Shown: positions 7,174 through 14,834 of the stretch, in pieces | How the letters are laid out: the number at the start of each line of letters is the position of its first letter | How positions within the stretch are numbered: the stretch's first letter is position 1 | Source: UBA4735 sp036569845 | GTDB lineage: Bacteria; Chloroflexota; Limnocylindria; P2-11E | DNA: 18,510 bases | Direction: 5' to 3' | Assembly (NCBI GenBank): GCA_036569845.1 | Contig: DATCPY010000081.1 | Span: forward strand, 1-18,510 | Notes under the pieces: model-generated | Databases searched by the model: none | What the model was told of the DNA's origin: nothing | What the model saw: the letters and a program-made list of their open reading frames with translations, nothing else | Translations under genes and position numbers: made by a program

Positions 7174-8610
7174 GTGCTCGAAGATAGCCGGCTCCGGAAC
7201 GCCGTCGAATGGGCGGAGAAGAGCGGGGCGAGCTACGCCGACGCGCGATACATCGAACGCGAGACCGAGACCGTGTCCGTGAAGGACGGTCAGGTCGAAG
7301 GCACCGAGCGCGACAGCGACCGGGGTGTCGGCGTCCGCGTCATCTACAAGGGCGCGTGGGGCTTCGCGTCGTCGGACCGCATCGCCGGGACGTCGGTGGT
7401 GGTGCCGCTGTTCCAGCAGGCCATCGAGCGCGCCGAGGCCGCGGCGACGGTGCAGCGCCGGCATGTCGTCCTCGCGCCGCAGGAGCCGCAGACCGGCGAA
7501 TACCGCACGCCGGTGCGCCGCGATCCGTTCGCCGTCCCCGTGCAGGAGCGGGTCGATCTGCTGCGGCGCGCCGACGCGATCCTTTCTACTCCGCACGCGA
7601 CGCAGCGCCGGGTGAGCGTGGCCTCGTATCGCACCCGCAAGCGGCTCGTCACGAGCGAAGGCACCGACGTTCGTCAGGAGATCGTCGAGTGCGGCGCGGG
7701 CCTGAATGTGACCGCGTCGAAGGCGGGCGCCAAGCCAGCCACCCGCAACGACATGCGCAACGTCCGCCAGGCCGGCTGGGAGTACGTCGAGGACTTCGAC
7801 GTGATCGCTCACGCCCGCACGTTCGCCACCGATGTCGAGGCCGTGCTCGCGGCGAAGCTCGCCGTCGAGAAGCCGACCACGCTGCTCATCGACCAGCCGT
7901 TCTTAGCGTTACTCGTACATGAGTCTTGTGGGCATCCCACTGAGTCAGACCGAGTCTTGGAGCACGAGGTGGCGTTCGCCGGCACCACCTTCATGTGGCC
8001 GAAGGATCGCGGCACCCTGCGCTACGGCTCCCCGCTCGTGAACCTCACGGCCGACGCCACCATCCCCGGCGGAATGGGCACGTTCGGCTGGGACGACGAC
8101 GGCGTCCCCGGCACGCGCACGCCCCTGGTCGAGCGCGGGATCTTCACCGGCTACCTGAGCTCTCGCGAGACCGCTGGTGCGCTCGGCATCGAACGGAGCG
8201 GGGGCTGCGCCCGGGCCGAAGGCTGGCAGCACTTCCCGATCGTCCGCATGGTCAACGTGAGCCTCGAGCCGGGGCAACAGACGTACGCCGCGCTCTTGCG
8301 CGACGTCCAAGACGGCCTGTTGCTCGAGTCGCCGGCCTCGTACTCGCTCGACGACAAGCGGCAGAACTTCCACTTCTCGACGCAGGTCGCGCGGGTCATC
8401 AGGAACGGCGAGGTCGGCGAGTACGTTCGCGGCGTGGCGTTCCAGTCGCTCACACCAGACTTCTGGGGCAGCTGCGACGGGGTCGCCGATGACTGGGAGC
8501 TGCATGGCTTCATCAGCTGCGCGAAGGGTGAGCCCCTGCAGCTGATGCGCGTCGGCCATGGCGCGGCGCACGCGCGCTTCCGCGACCGGCCCATCGAGGT
8601 CCGAGCGTGA
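7174..8610 (+). CDS. tldD: TldD-type metalloprotease subunit
   Basis: TldD is the catalytic zinc subunit of the cytoplasmic TldD/TldE protease, which degrades unfolded peptides and trims some modified-peptide precursors (microcin B17 in E. coli). Visible are the early SGASYADARYIERETETVSV and GVGVRVIYKGAWGFAS segments and the active site HESCGHPTESD (HExxxH: His249, Glu250, His254). Cys449 in FISCAKGEP is the probable third zinc ligand, followed by the closing GHGAAHARF. The 478-residue length is normal. The start is GTG 7174; the ATG at 7170 is out of frame. It overlaps tldE by GTGA, so the two are translationally coupled. Codons 7903-7959, across the active site, use several codons that are rare around them. 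No peptide-modification genes are nearby. Confidence 0.95.
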   Translation: MLEDSRLRNAVEWAEKSGASYADARYIERETETVSVKDGQVEGTERDSDRGVGVRVIYKGAWGFASSDRIAGTSVVVPLFQQAIERAEAAATVQRRHVVLAPQEPQTGEYRTPVRRDPFAVPVQERVDLLRRADAILSTPHATQRRVSVASYRTRKRLVTSEGTDVRQEIVECGAGLNVTASKAGAKPATRNDMRNVRQAGWEYVEDFDVIAHARTFATDVEAVLAAKLAVEKPTTLLIDQPFLALLVHESCGHPTESDRVLEHEVAFAGTTFMWPKDRGTLRYGSPLVNLTADATIPGGMGTFGWDDDGVPGTRTPLVERGIFTGYLSSRETAGALGIERSGGCARAEGWQHFPIVRMVNVSLEPGQQTYAALLRDVQDGLLLESPASYSLDDKRQNFHFSTQVARVIRNGEVGEYVRGVAFQSLTPDFWGSCDGVADDWELHGFISCAKGEPLQLMRVGHGAAHARFRDRPIEVRA

Positions 8611-9977
8611 GCCTGGTCCTCGGCTCGGACGCCCTCCTTACGCCGCTGCGCGACGCGCTCAAGGGCAGCGGGCTCGCGGAAGCCGACCTCTGGGTGCACC
8701 GGCGTCGTGCGGCGATCACGCGCTACTCGCACTCGTCGATCCATCAGAACGCCGTCTCCGACGAGACCCACGTCCATGCGCGAGCGATCGTCGGGTCGGC
8801 GGTCGGCTCGACCTCCGGCAACTCGCTGGAGCCGGACGCGCTGCGCGACCTGCTGGCCGGAGCGGCGGAGCTCGCGCGGCTGCAGTCGTCCAACGCCGAT
8901 TGGCCGGGTCTCGCGCCGGCGTCGCAGTACCGCGCGCCCATCGCCTTCGACGGACCGACCGCGGCGCAGGGCGCTGCGCTCCAGGCCGGCGCGATCGGGA
9001 GGATCTGCGAGGCCGTGACCGCGGCAGGCTTCCGCGCAGCGGGCACGCACAGCATCGACATCACCGAGGACGCCGTGGCGAACACCAACGGCGTTGCCGC
9101 GTACGCGCCGGCCACCGTCGCGTACCTGCGCGCGCTCGTCCTCGGTGATCACGGCGGAAGCGGGTACGCCGATGACCTCTCGCATCGAGCCAGCGATCTC
9201 GACCCGGCCGGCATCGCGAGTCGCGCGATCGAGAAGTGCGGGCTCGACCGCGATCGACTGCAGCTTGCGCCCGGTGATTACGAGGCGGTCTTCGAGGAGG
9301 ACGCGGTCGCCGAGATCCTCCGCATCATGTCGATCACCGGTCTCTCGGGGCAGTCCGTGCGCGAAGGCCGCTCGTTCCTGTCCGACAACGTCGGGCGGAG
9401 CGTTACCGGCTCGAAGTTCACGCTGCACGACGACGCGTCGCACCCGGGTCAGCTCGCGATCCCCTTCGATCCCGAGGGAACCCCGAAGCAGCGCGCGACG
9501 CTGGTGGAGCGCGGCGTCGCGAAAGGCCCGGTCTACGACCGCTGGTCCGCCAAAGCGGCCGGCACTGCATCGACCGGGCATGCCGCCGATCCCGGCCGCT
9601 ACGGTCGGGGCGGGCACGCCGGGAACCTGGTGATGGCCGGCGGCACCGCGACGCGCGACGAGCTCATCGGCAATGTGACACGTGGTGTGCTGATCACGCG
9701 ATTCCACTACACGAACACACCAGATCCGAAGCGGGCCACGATGACGGGCACCACGCGCGACGGGACGTTCCTCATCGAGGATGGCAGGATCACGCGCGCG
9801 CTCGCGAACGTGCGCTACACGATGAGCGCGCTCGATCTCTTCGCCGGCATCGACCTTCTCGGCCCGCAGCGGCTCGTGCGCGACTGGTGGAGCACGAACG
9901 GGATGGGTTCGGTCGTCTGCCTCGCGCCCGCGATGAAGGTCTCGCGAGCGACGATCACCGGGTCGAGCCCGATCTAG
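8607..9977 (+). CDS. tldE: TldE/PmbA-type protease subunit
   Basis: This is the non-catalytic partner that completes the TldD/TldE heterodimer. The 456-residue sequence follows the PmbA/TldE layout: an N-terminal domain with SSIHQNAVSDETHVHARAIV, a middle VANTNGVAAYAPAT segment, and a C-terminal beta domain with SGQSVREGRSFL, YDRWSAKAAGTASTGHA, NLVMAGG, LITRFHYTN and GTTRDGTFLIEDG. The HExxxH motif of TldD is absent, as expected for this subunit. The start is GTG 8607, which overlaps the tldD stop as GTGA, so the stoichiometric pair is co-translated. The natural role depends on an unknown peptide substrate. Confidence 0.93.
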   Translation: MSLVLGSDALLTPLRDALKGSGLAEADLWVHRRRAAITRYSHSSIHQNAVSDETHVHARAIVGSAVGSTSGNSLEPDALRDLLAGAAELARLQSSNADWPGLAPASQYRAPIAFDGPTAAQGAALQAGAIGRICEAVTAAGFRAAGTHSIDITEDAVANTNGVAAYAPATVAYLRALVLGDHGGSGYADDLSHRASDLDPAGIASRAIEKCGLDRDRLQLAPGDYEAVFEEDAVAEILRIMSITGLSGQSVREGRSFLSDNVGRSVTGSKFTLHDDASHPGQLAIPFDPEGTPKQRATLVERGVAKGPVYDRWSAKAAGTASTGHAADPGRYGRGGHAGNLVMAGGTATRDELIGNVTRGVLITRFHYTNTPDPKRATMTGTTRDGTFLIEDGRITRALANVRYTMSALDLFAGIDLLGPQRLVRDWWSTNGMGSVVCLAPAMKVSRATITGSSPI

Positions 9978-10060
9978 GACCTCGACGGCCGACCGTTACA
10001 CACGAGCTCAGGCCCCGTTGGCAAGCGACTTGCGTCTCAGCGGGTCGAAACCCGGTTGAA

Positions 10061-10398
10061 GGAGACCGCGAGGAGGAGATCTTTTATCCGGCGCTCATGG
10101 AGCATCCCAAGGCGAAGGACATCGTGCTCGAAGCGATGGAGGAGCACCACCTCGTCGACGACATCGTCGAGCAGCTGAAGGACACGCCGTTCGACGACGA
10201 GCACTGGGGCGCCAAGTTGAAGGTGACCAAGGAGAACGTCGAGCACCACATCGAGGAAGAGGAGGACGGAGATGTTCAAGATCGCCCGCCAGGTCTTTCT
10301 CGAAGGAGGAGCTGGACCAGCTAGGCTCCCGGCTGGAAGCCGCGAAGGCCGAGCAAATGCAGGAAGCGATGCCCGAACGCGACCAAATCGAGCTGTAG
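10061..10398 (+). pseudogene. Degenerate hemerythrin HHE-domain gene
   Basis: The second half of a hemerythrin-like oxygen/iron-binding bundle can be read across three frames. Frame 1 gives EEEIFYPALMEHPKAKD, EEHHLVDDIV and VTKENVEHHIEEEE, which hold the family's metal-ligand His and Glu positions. Near 10270 the similarity moves to a second frame (MFKIARQVF), best explained by a 2-nt loss. Near 10298 it moves to a third (SKEELDQLGSRLEAAKAEQMQ), best explained by an extra T, and ends at TAG 10396-10398. The first ~50 residues, with the N-terminal His ligand, are missing: only about 90 nt separate the match from tldE, and they show no recognisable remnant. A functional product is unlikely. Sequencing error could explain the indels but not the lost front. 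Confidence 0.75.
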
Positions 10399-10406
10399 GA
10401 GCAAAC

Positions 10407-10667
10407 ATGGGAATCATCGGCTGGATCGTCATCGGTCTCATCGCCGGCGCGATCGCGCGCTGGATCATGCCCGGACCGGACCCGATGGGCTGGCTTGGCA
10501 CGATCGTCCTCGGCATCGTCGGCTCGCTCGTGGGTGGAACCATCCTCGGCCTGGTCACCGGAGGCGGGCTCGAGCTGAGCGCGGCCGGGATCATCGGATC
10601 GATCCTCGGCGCGCTCCTGGTCCTGTTCCTCTGGCGGCGGATGCGCCCGGCGCGAGCCGCTCCCTAG
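10407..10667 (+). CDS. YeaQ/YmgE (GlsB, transglycosylase-associated) small membrane protein
   Basis: This 86-residue, three-helix inner-membrane protein has the family pattern MGIIGWIVIGLIAGAIARWI, then PGPDPMGWLGTIVLGIVGSLVGG, then GIIGSILGALLVLFLWRRM. Family members are small hydrophobic proteins often induced by stress; the biochemical role is unknown. The start is ATG 10407 with AGGAG at 10397-10401, 5 nt upstream. That Shine-Dalgarno overlaps the stop of the decayed hemerythrin gene, suggesting they were once a coupled pair. A GC-rich hairpin follows the gene. Confidence 0.92.
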   Translation: MGIIGWIVIGLIAGAIARWIMPGPDPMGWLGTIVLGIVGSLVGGTILGLVTGGGLELSAAGIIGSILGALLVLFLWRRMRPARAAP

Positions 10668-10683
10668 TTCCCTCGCGACCAGG

Positions 10684-10718
10684 CTGGCGCGCGCCGCGGT
10701 CGTCGCCGCGCGCGCCAG
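10684..10718 (+). terminator. GC-rich hairpin after the YmgE-type gene
   Basis: CTGGCGCGCG (10684-10693) and CGCGCGCCAG (10709-10718) are perfect 10-bp inverted arms with a 15-nt loop, 17 nt after the stop. There is no T-tract, so it is a terminator-like or mRNA-protecting hairpin. The remaining 10719-10907 shows only the leader of the next gene. Confidence 0.5.
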
Positions 10719-10907
10719 CTAATGCTTCGTTACCGCCGGACAAGCAGCCGCCATGTCGCCCGCCGGAGCCAGACGCCGTGTCCGAGCGTTCGGGCCTGCC
10801 GGTAACGGACACCCGGCGGATCGGCAGACGTTCTGGAACGCCCGCCGCGCAGGCACTCGGGCTGCTGCTATCCCCCCCATACATCACCGCACAGAAAGGG
10901 AAGTCCC

Positions 10908-11678
10908 ATGCCACCGATCACCGACATCTCCCAGGCGCTCCTCGCCTCGCTCGCGGTCTTTCTTGCCGCGCTTCCCGCGATCGTCGGCGCGATCCTGCTC
11001 GTCGTCATCGGCTGGATCATCGCCGGTGTCCTCGCGGGCATCGTGGCGAAGGTGCTCCGCACGATCAAGATCGATCAGCTCGCGGACCGGTCCGGCGTCA
11101 CCGCCTTCCTCAAGCGCGCGAACATCCGTGCCGATGCCGCGGGCGTCGTCGCGGGTCTCGTGAAGTGGTACGTCCGACTCGTCTTCCTCCTCCTCGCCGC
11201 GAACGCCGTCGGCCTCACCGCGGTGAGCGGGATCGTGGCCAACGTCCTGGGGTTCATCCCGAACCTCCTCGTCGCGATGTTCATCCTCGGCCTGTTCAGT
11301 TGGCTGGCCTCGACCGCGAAGAACCTCGTGTCAGGCGGCATGGAGAGCGCCGGCCTGCCGAACGCGGGTGCCATCGGCACGATCGTGTTCGGTGCCGTCC
11401 TGGCCTTCGGCATCGTGGCCGCGGCCGATCAGCTCGGCATCGCGCAGACCCTCATCAACACCCTGTTCATGGGCGTCGTCGCGGCCCTCGCGCTCGCGTT
11501 CGGTCTCGCGTTCGGTCTCGGTGGCCGCGAGCAGGCGGCGGAGATCTGGGCCGACTGGCGCGGTCAGGCCAAGGGCGCACTCGACAAGGCCGCCCAGGCC
11601 GAGACACCAATGACCGCCATCCAAGCCGACCAGGCTGAAGCCCGGCGGCAGCGCGAGCGGGTCGGCTCGGCGAGCTAG
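10908..11678 (+). CDS. MscS-type TM-helix membrane protein (putative small mechanosensitive channel)
   Basis: This 256-residue integral membrane protein has about five hydrophobic segments: residues ~8-45, a WYVRLVFLLLAANAVGL helix, ~100-130, a TIVFGAVLAFGIVAAADQLG helix, and LINTLFMGVVAALALAFGLAFGLGG. The last segment followed by GREQAAEIW resembles the conserved TM helix repeat (PF05552 type) seen in small MscS-related proteins. It lacks the beta and C-terminal domains of full MscS, so channel activity is only an inference. The polar tail is Gln/Ala-rich. The start is ATG 10908 with AAAGGGAAG just upstream as Shine-Dalgarno. It stands alone on plus, convergent with the DUF421 gene across a 73-nt gap with a hairpin. 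Confidence 0.8.
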   Translation: MPPITDISQALLASLAVFLAALPAIVGAILLVVIGWIIAGVLAGIVAKVLRTIKIDQLADRSGVTAFLKRANIRADAAGVVAGLVKWYVRLVFLLLAANAVGLTAVSGIVANVLGFIPNLLVAMFILGLFSWLASTAKNLVSGGMESAGLPNAGAIGTIVFGAVLAFGIVAAADQLGIAQTLINTLFMGVVAALALAFGLAFGLGGREQAAEIWADWRGQAKGALDKAAQAETPMTAIQADQAEARRQRERVGSAS

Positions 11679-11698
11679 CTCCAGCGTCACTCGTGGGG

Positions 11699-11736
11699 AC
11701 GCGCGCCGGCCCGACTCGACCGGGGTCGGCGCGCGT
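11699..11736. terminator. Bidirectional GC-rich hairpin between convergent genes
   Basis: ACGCGCGCCG (11699-11708) and CGGCGCGCGT (11727-11736) are perfect 10-bp arms, with further CCC/GGG pairing inside. It lies in the 73-nt gap between the convergent MscS-like and DUF421 genes, where a two-way terminator is expected. No clear T-tract is present on either side. Confidence 0.55.
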
Positions 11737-11751
11737 TCCGATGCCTGTTCC

Positions 11752-12270
11752 TTACCGCCGGAACTGCCGGATGCGGCGGGGGACGCGGCGGATCTTGGTG
11801 CCGTCCTTCGGGATGATGCTGATCGAGCCGTCCTCTTCCAGGACGGCGGCCGTGACGTCGGCGAGGTCGGCGATCCCGTGCTGGCGCGCGGCCATCTCGA
11901 GCTCCTCGACGTCGATGTGCTCCTGGTCGAGCGCCTCCATCAGTGGCTTGCCGTCACGAAGCAAGAGCGTCGGCTCGCTCGCGACGAGCCGGCGGAAGAA
12001 TGGGACGCGGGCACCCCAACGGCCGACGGCGATGTTGACGACCGTCAGCGTCGCCGCGGCGAGGATCCCACCGATCAGCGAGTTGTCGCCACCGGTCATG
12101 GCGTTCTGCACGGCGTTCGCGATGACGAGGATCACGACAAGATCGAACGGCGTCATCTGCCCAAGCTCGCGCTTGCCCGCGGCGCGCAGCAGCACGAGCA
12201 CGGTCAGATAGACGACGAAGGTCCGCAACAGGATCTCGTACCACGGCGTCGTCATGTCGAACAGATTCAC
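11752..12270 (-). CDS. DUF421 / YetF-family membrane protein
   Basis: This 172-residue protein has three N-terminal helices (LLRTFVVYLTVLVLLRA, FDLVVILVIANAVQNAMTG, IGGILAAATLTVVNIAVG) and a soluble C-terminal domain with the family pattern SEPTLLLRDGKPL and a VEELEMAARQHGI segment. The DUF421 signature around GKRELGQMTPFDLV is clear. Biochemical function is unknown; Bacillus YetF-like proteins affect spore or membrane properties. The start is GTG 12270, overlapping the cytochrome c stop as GTGA; an internal ATG at 12255 is the alternative. It is the last gene of the seven-gene operon and ends before a hairpin. A link to metal handling rests on position only. Confidence 0.9.
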   Translation of the reverse strand: MNLFDMTTPWYEILLRTFVVYLTVLVLLRAAGKRELGQMTPFDLVVILVIANAVQNAMTGGDNSLIGGILAAATLTVVNIAVGRWGARVPFFRRLVASEPTLLLRDGKPLMEALDQEHIDVEELEMAARQHGIADLADVTAAVLEEDGSISIIPKDGTKIRRVPRRIRQFRR

Positions 12271-12827
12271 GGCGTCTCCCCTCGCGCGAGCGCTTGCAGG
12301 TAGCGGATGATCGACCAGCGCTGGTCATCGGACAGTCGCGGCTTTCCGGTCGTCGGATCGACGTCGGCCCATGCCGGCATCGACGTGCCCGGGATGCCGT
12401 TCGCGATCCAGTAGAAGAGCTCGCCGGGGGCGTGCTGTGGCACGTGCAGCTGGAGGTTCACCGGATGGGGGAAGAGCGTGGGCGCGAGCGCGCCGTCGCC
12501 CTTGCCGACCGGGCCATGACACAGCGCGCAGGTCGTCTGGAAGAGGGCCTTGCCCACCGCGACGGTGTCCGGCGTGTCGGGCGTCGGGTCCTGCGCGAAG
12601 CGCGCGGTGAACGGCACCGGCGGGGTGGGGATGTTCGGCGCGATCGTGTAGGCGATGCCCAGCGACACGATGACCAGCGCGGCGAGGACGCCCGCTGAGA
12701 TCGCGAACCGGCGGAAGTCCTGCTTTCGCCGCCAGCGAAGGATCGCAAGGAGCGCGAAGAGGACGATCCCGACCGCGAGCCCGAGCGCGATCTGCTCGAG
12801 GCCCTGGCGGCTGATCGGGAAGGTCAC
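12267..12827 (-). CDS. Membrane-anchored class I cytochrome c
   Basis: This 186-residue protein has two N-terminal hydrophobic helices (about 12-30 and 42-62) separated by a basic RWRRKQDFRR loop, then a Pro-rich linker and one c-type heme domain. The heme motif is CALCH (Cys100, Cys103, His104), with Met150 in PGTSMPAW as the probable axial ligand. It should carry electrons on the outer face of the cytoplasmic membrane. The start is GTG 12827, overlapping the 37-residue gene's stop as GTGA; it overlaps DUF421 the same way at its end. Lying behind CopC-CopD suggests a role in copper-dependent respiration or copper oxidation state, but no oxidase subunit is in the window. Confidence 0.92.
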   Translation of the reverse strand: MTFPISRQGLEQIALGLAVGIVLFALLAILRWRRKQDFRRFAISAGVLAALVIVSLGIAYTIAPNIPTPPVPFTARFAQDPTPDTPDTVAVGKALFQTTCALCHGPVGKGDGALAPTLFPHPVNLQLHVPQHAPGELFYWIANGIPGTSMPAWADVDPTTGKPRLSDDQRWSIIRYLQALARGETP

Positions 12828-12937
12828 TTGCGCCTTGCCTTACGCGAGGACCACCAATACAGGGCGCCGAAGATCGAGAGCGGCAGCACGATCTCGATGA
12901 GGAACTCATCGACGAACGTGCCGTGGAGCAGGATCAC
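12824..12937 (-). CDS. 37-residue single-helix membrane microprotein
   Basis: The ORF starts at GTG 12937, 4 nt after the CopC-CopD stop, and ends overlapping the cytochrome c start as GTGA. The product is a short polar front (MILLHGTFVDEF), one hydrophobic helix (LIEIVLPLSIFGALYWW) and a basic SSRKARRK tail, which predicts one membrane span with the tail in the cytoplasm. Tight packing on both sides within an operon is the main support. No family is recognised. It may be an accessory subunit of the cytochrome c or CopD, which is a guess. Confidence 0.65.
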   Translation of the reverse strand: MILLHGTFVDEFLIEIVLPLSIFGALYWWSSRKARRK

Positions 12938-12941
12938 CGAG

Positions 12942-14834
12942 TCATCTTGACACGGTGAAGCTGTAATTCGCCGAGTCAGCGGGACCGCCGATCTGGATGC
13001 GGATGGTCCACTTGCCTGCGTCCAGCCCCGGGATGTCGATGCGGTACCGGCCGGACCCCTGCTCGGTCGCGGTGAACGTGTCGCCTGCGACGGGCTGACC
13101 ATCCTTCGCGACGACCGCGCCGATGACCTCGCGGCCGGTCGCGGGCTGGCCATTCGCGAGCGCGACCACGCTCAGCTGGATCGGCGCGCCGGCGATCGGC
13201 GCGCTCGGGTCAGGGAACACGACGAGGGCGAACGACTTCGTCGTGAGCGCCACCGCGGTCGCGCCCTGGCCAGCCTCCGGGCTGATCGGAACGGTGAACA
13301 GCGCGGTGACGTCGTCCTTTCCCGGAAGACGGATGATCGTCTGGACCTTCCAGGTGCCGTACATCGCGGTGGGGCTGCCGGTCGCGACGTATTCGCCGGG
13401 CGCACGCTCATCGGCGACGAGCTCCGCTTCGCCCATGTCGTGCTCGACCATCGTGAACCGGAGCGCGACCTTCTCGGCGTTCGTCACCGGCCGGAGCCCA
13501 TCGTGGACCCGCACAACGAAGCGATTGCGGCCCGGCGTCGCGGTCGGCACGACGAGCTCGACCCGGTACGCCGAGACGTGCTGGGTCTGATCGAAGGCCG
13601 CGCCGGTCGGCTGCGCGGGCGGGGCCAGCGCGGTGAGGATCCCCGCCGCGACGAACACCCCCGCGAGGAGCGCGGTCTCGGCGATGGTCCCGCGGATCAG
13701 CCGGCCGCGCTGGGCGCGCGGCCCGTAGCGCAGGAGGTTGAATGACGCGACCGCAAGGATGACGACGAGCAGCACGCCCTTCGCGAGGAGCGCGATCCCG
13801 TACGGGGTCTCGACCAGGTCCTCGATGAGCACGAGCCGATCGAGTGCTTGCAGCAGGCCCGCCGTGATGAGCAGAGCCACGGACGTCAGGCTCACGAGCG
13901 AGAAGCGCCACACCGTCGCGCGCAGCATCTCGCCGGTGCGGCCCGCGCCGGGGAGCAGATAGATCCACAGGAGCGCGACCACGCCGCCGCTCCACGCCGA
14001 GATCGAGGCGATGTGGACGAGGTCGAGGCCCATGTCCTTGGCGTTGCCGAGGGCCGTCGCGTGCGAGACGAGCGTCGCGGTGAGCGCGGCCGCCGCTCCG
14101 GCGCCGGCGACGAGGTAGCGGCGCCTGCGGCCGGGCAGCTGTCGCGCGAGCGCGGCGATGACCGCGAGGCCCGCGAGCAGCCGAAGACTGAGCAGCAGCT
14201 CGAGGCGCGGCGGCAGCCGGTCGCCCTGCGCGAGGACGAGCGCCGCCGAGCCGAGGGCGATCGCGCCTCCGGCGACCACGAGGAGCTGCCGCTCGCGCCG
14301 CTCCTCGATCGGGCCATCGGCGGCGTGCACGATGAGCCCGAACAGCGCGCAACCGAGTGCCAGCGCGATGCCGGCGTACGAGATCGCGCGGCCCGCGACC
14401 TCGAGCGCCGAGGGCGGGGGCGAGGCATTGGGCACATCTGCCAGCGCGGGCAGCGGTCCGCCCCCGATGACGAACGCAAAGCTTCCTTTCGTCTCGTGCC
14501 CGTCCACTGCAGAGACGGTCCGCCAGGCGACGGTGTATCCGCCGTCGCCGATCGACTTCATCCCGACCTTCAGCCCGTTCGACTCATCGGACGCGGCGGT
14601 GCTGCCAAGATCCCAGCGGCTGCCCTGCTCATCGAGGACCTGGATCTCACTGCCCTTCGGATCGGGCGGCTCGCTGAACGCGATACGGACCTCGGCAGGG
14701 GGCTTCACCAGCCGCGCATCGGCGGCCGGGTTGGACCGGACGTAATTCGCATGCGCGGTCGCGATGCTCGGGACCGCCGCCGCGCCCGCGAGCGCGAGCA
14801 CGGCGGCACATCCCAGCCGGGCGAGACGCTTCAA
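12942..14834 (-). CDS. CopC-CopD fusion with two C-terminal YtkA-like domains
   Basis: This 630-residue protein begins with a signal peptide (cleavage after ATA, leaving His28 first). A CopC copper-binding domain follows (about 28-125), starting HANYVRSNPAADARL and ending in VSAVDGHETKGSFAFVIGG, with the Asp-His pair typical of CopC. A CopD integral membrane region follows (about 145-405, eight or so helices, including DLVHIASISAWSGGVVALL). Two beta domains end it, the first with VEHDMGEAEL and GTWKVQTIIR, resembling the YtkA/FixH-like fold. CopC and CopD bind and import copper across the membrane. The start is TTG 14834, overlapping the previous stop as TTGA. Tails beyond CopD are known in some Gram-positive-like copper proteins, but their role is not settled. 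Confidence 0.9.
   Translation of the reverse strand: MKRLARLGCAAVLALAGAAAVPSIATAHANYVRSNPAADARLVKPPAEVRIAFSEPPDPKGSEIQVLDEQGSRWDLGSTAASDESNGLKVGMKSIGDGGYTVAWRTVSAVDGHETKGSFAFVIGGGPLPALADVPNASPPPSALEVAGRAISYAGIALALGCALFGLIVHAADGPIEERRERQLLVVAGGAIALGSAALVLAQGDRLPPRLELLLSLRLLAGLAVIAALARQLPGRRRRYLVAGAGAAAALTATLVSHATALGNAKDMGLDLVHIASISAWSGGVVALLWIYLLPGAGRTGEMLRATVWRFSLVSLTSVALLITAGLLQALDRLVLIEDLVETPYGIALLAKGVLLVVILAVASFNLLRYGPRAQRGRLIRGTIAETALLAGVFVAAGILTALAPPAQPTGAAFDQTQHVSAYRVELVVPTATPGRNRFVVRVHDGLRPVTNAEKVALRFTMVEHDMGEAELVADERAPGEYVATGSPTAMYGTWKVQTIIRLPGKDDVTALFTVPISPEAGQGATAVALTTKSFALVVFPDPSAPIAGAPIQLSVVALANGQPATGREVIGAVVAKDGQPVAGDTFTATEQGSGRYRIDIPGLDAGKWTIRIQIGGPADSANYSFTVSR

Noticed and set aside
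8151..9707. Antisense ORF of 518 codons opposite tldD/tldE
   Set aside because: Arg/Ala/Gly-rich with no recognisable motif, and fully explained by third-position GC of the tldD and tldE codons on the plus strand.
7174..9977. TldD/TldE as part of a modified-peptide (RiPP) cluster
   Set aside because: No precursor peptide, cyclodehydratase or radical-SAM gene lies nearby; the pair is more likely a general peptide protease here.
10731..10741. TTACCGCCGGA repeated at about 11752-11762
   Set aside because: The second copy is coding sequence at the end of the DUF421 gene and the match is only 11 nt; no sign of an attachment site or mobile element.
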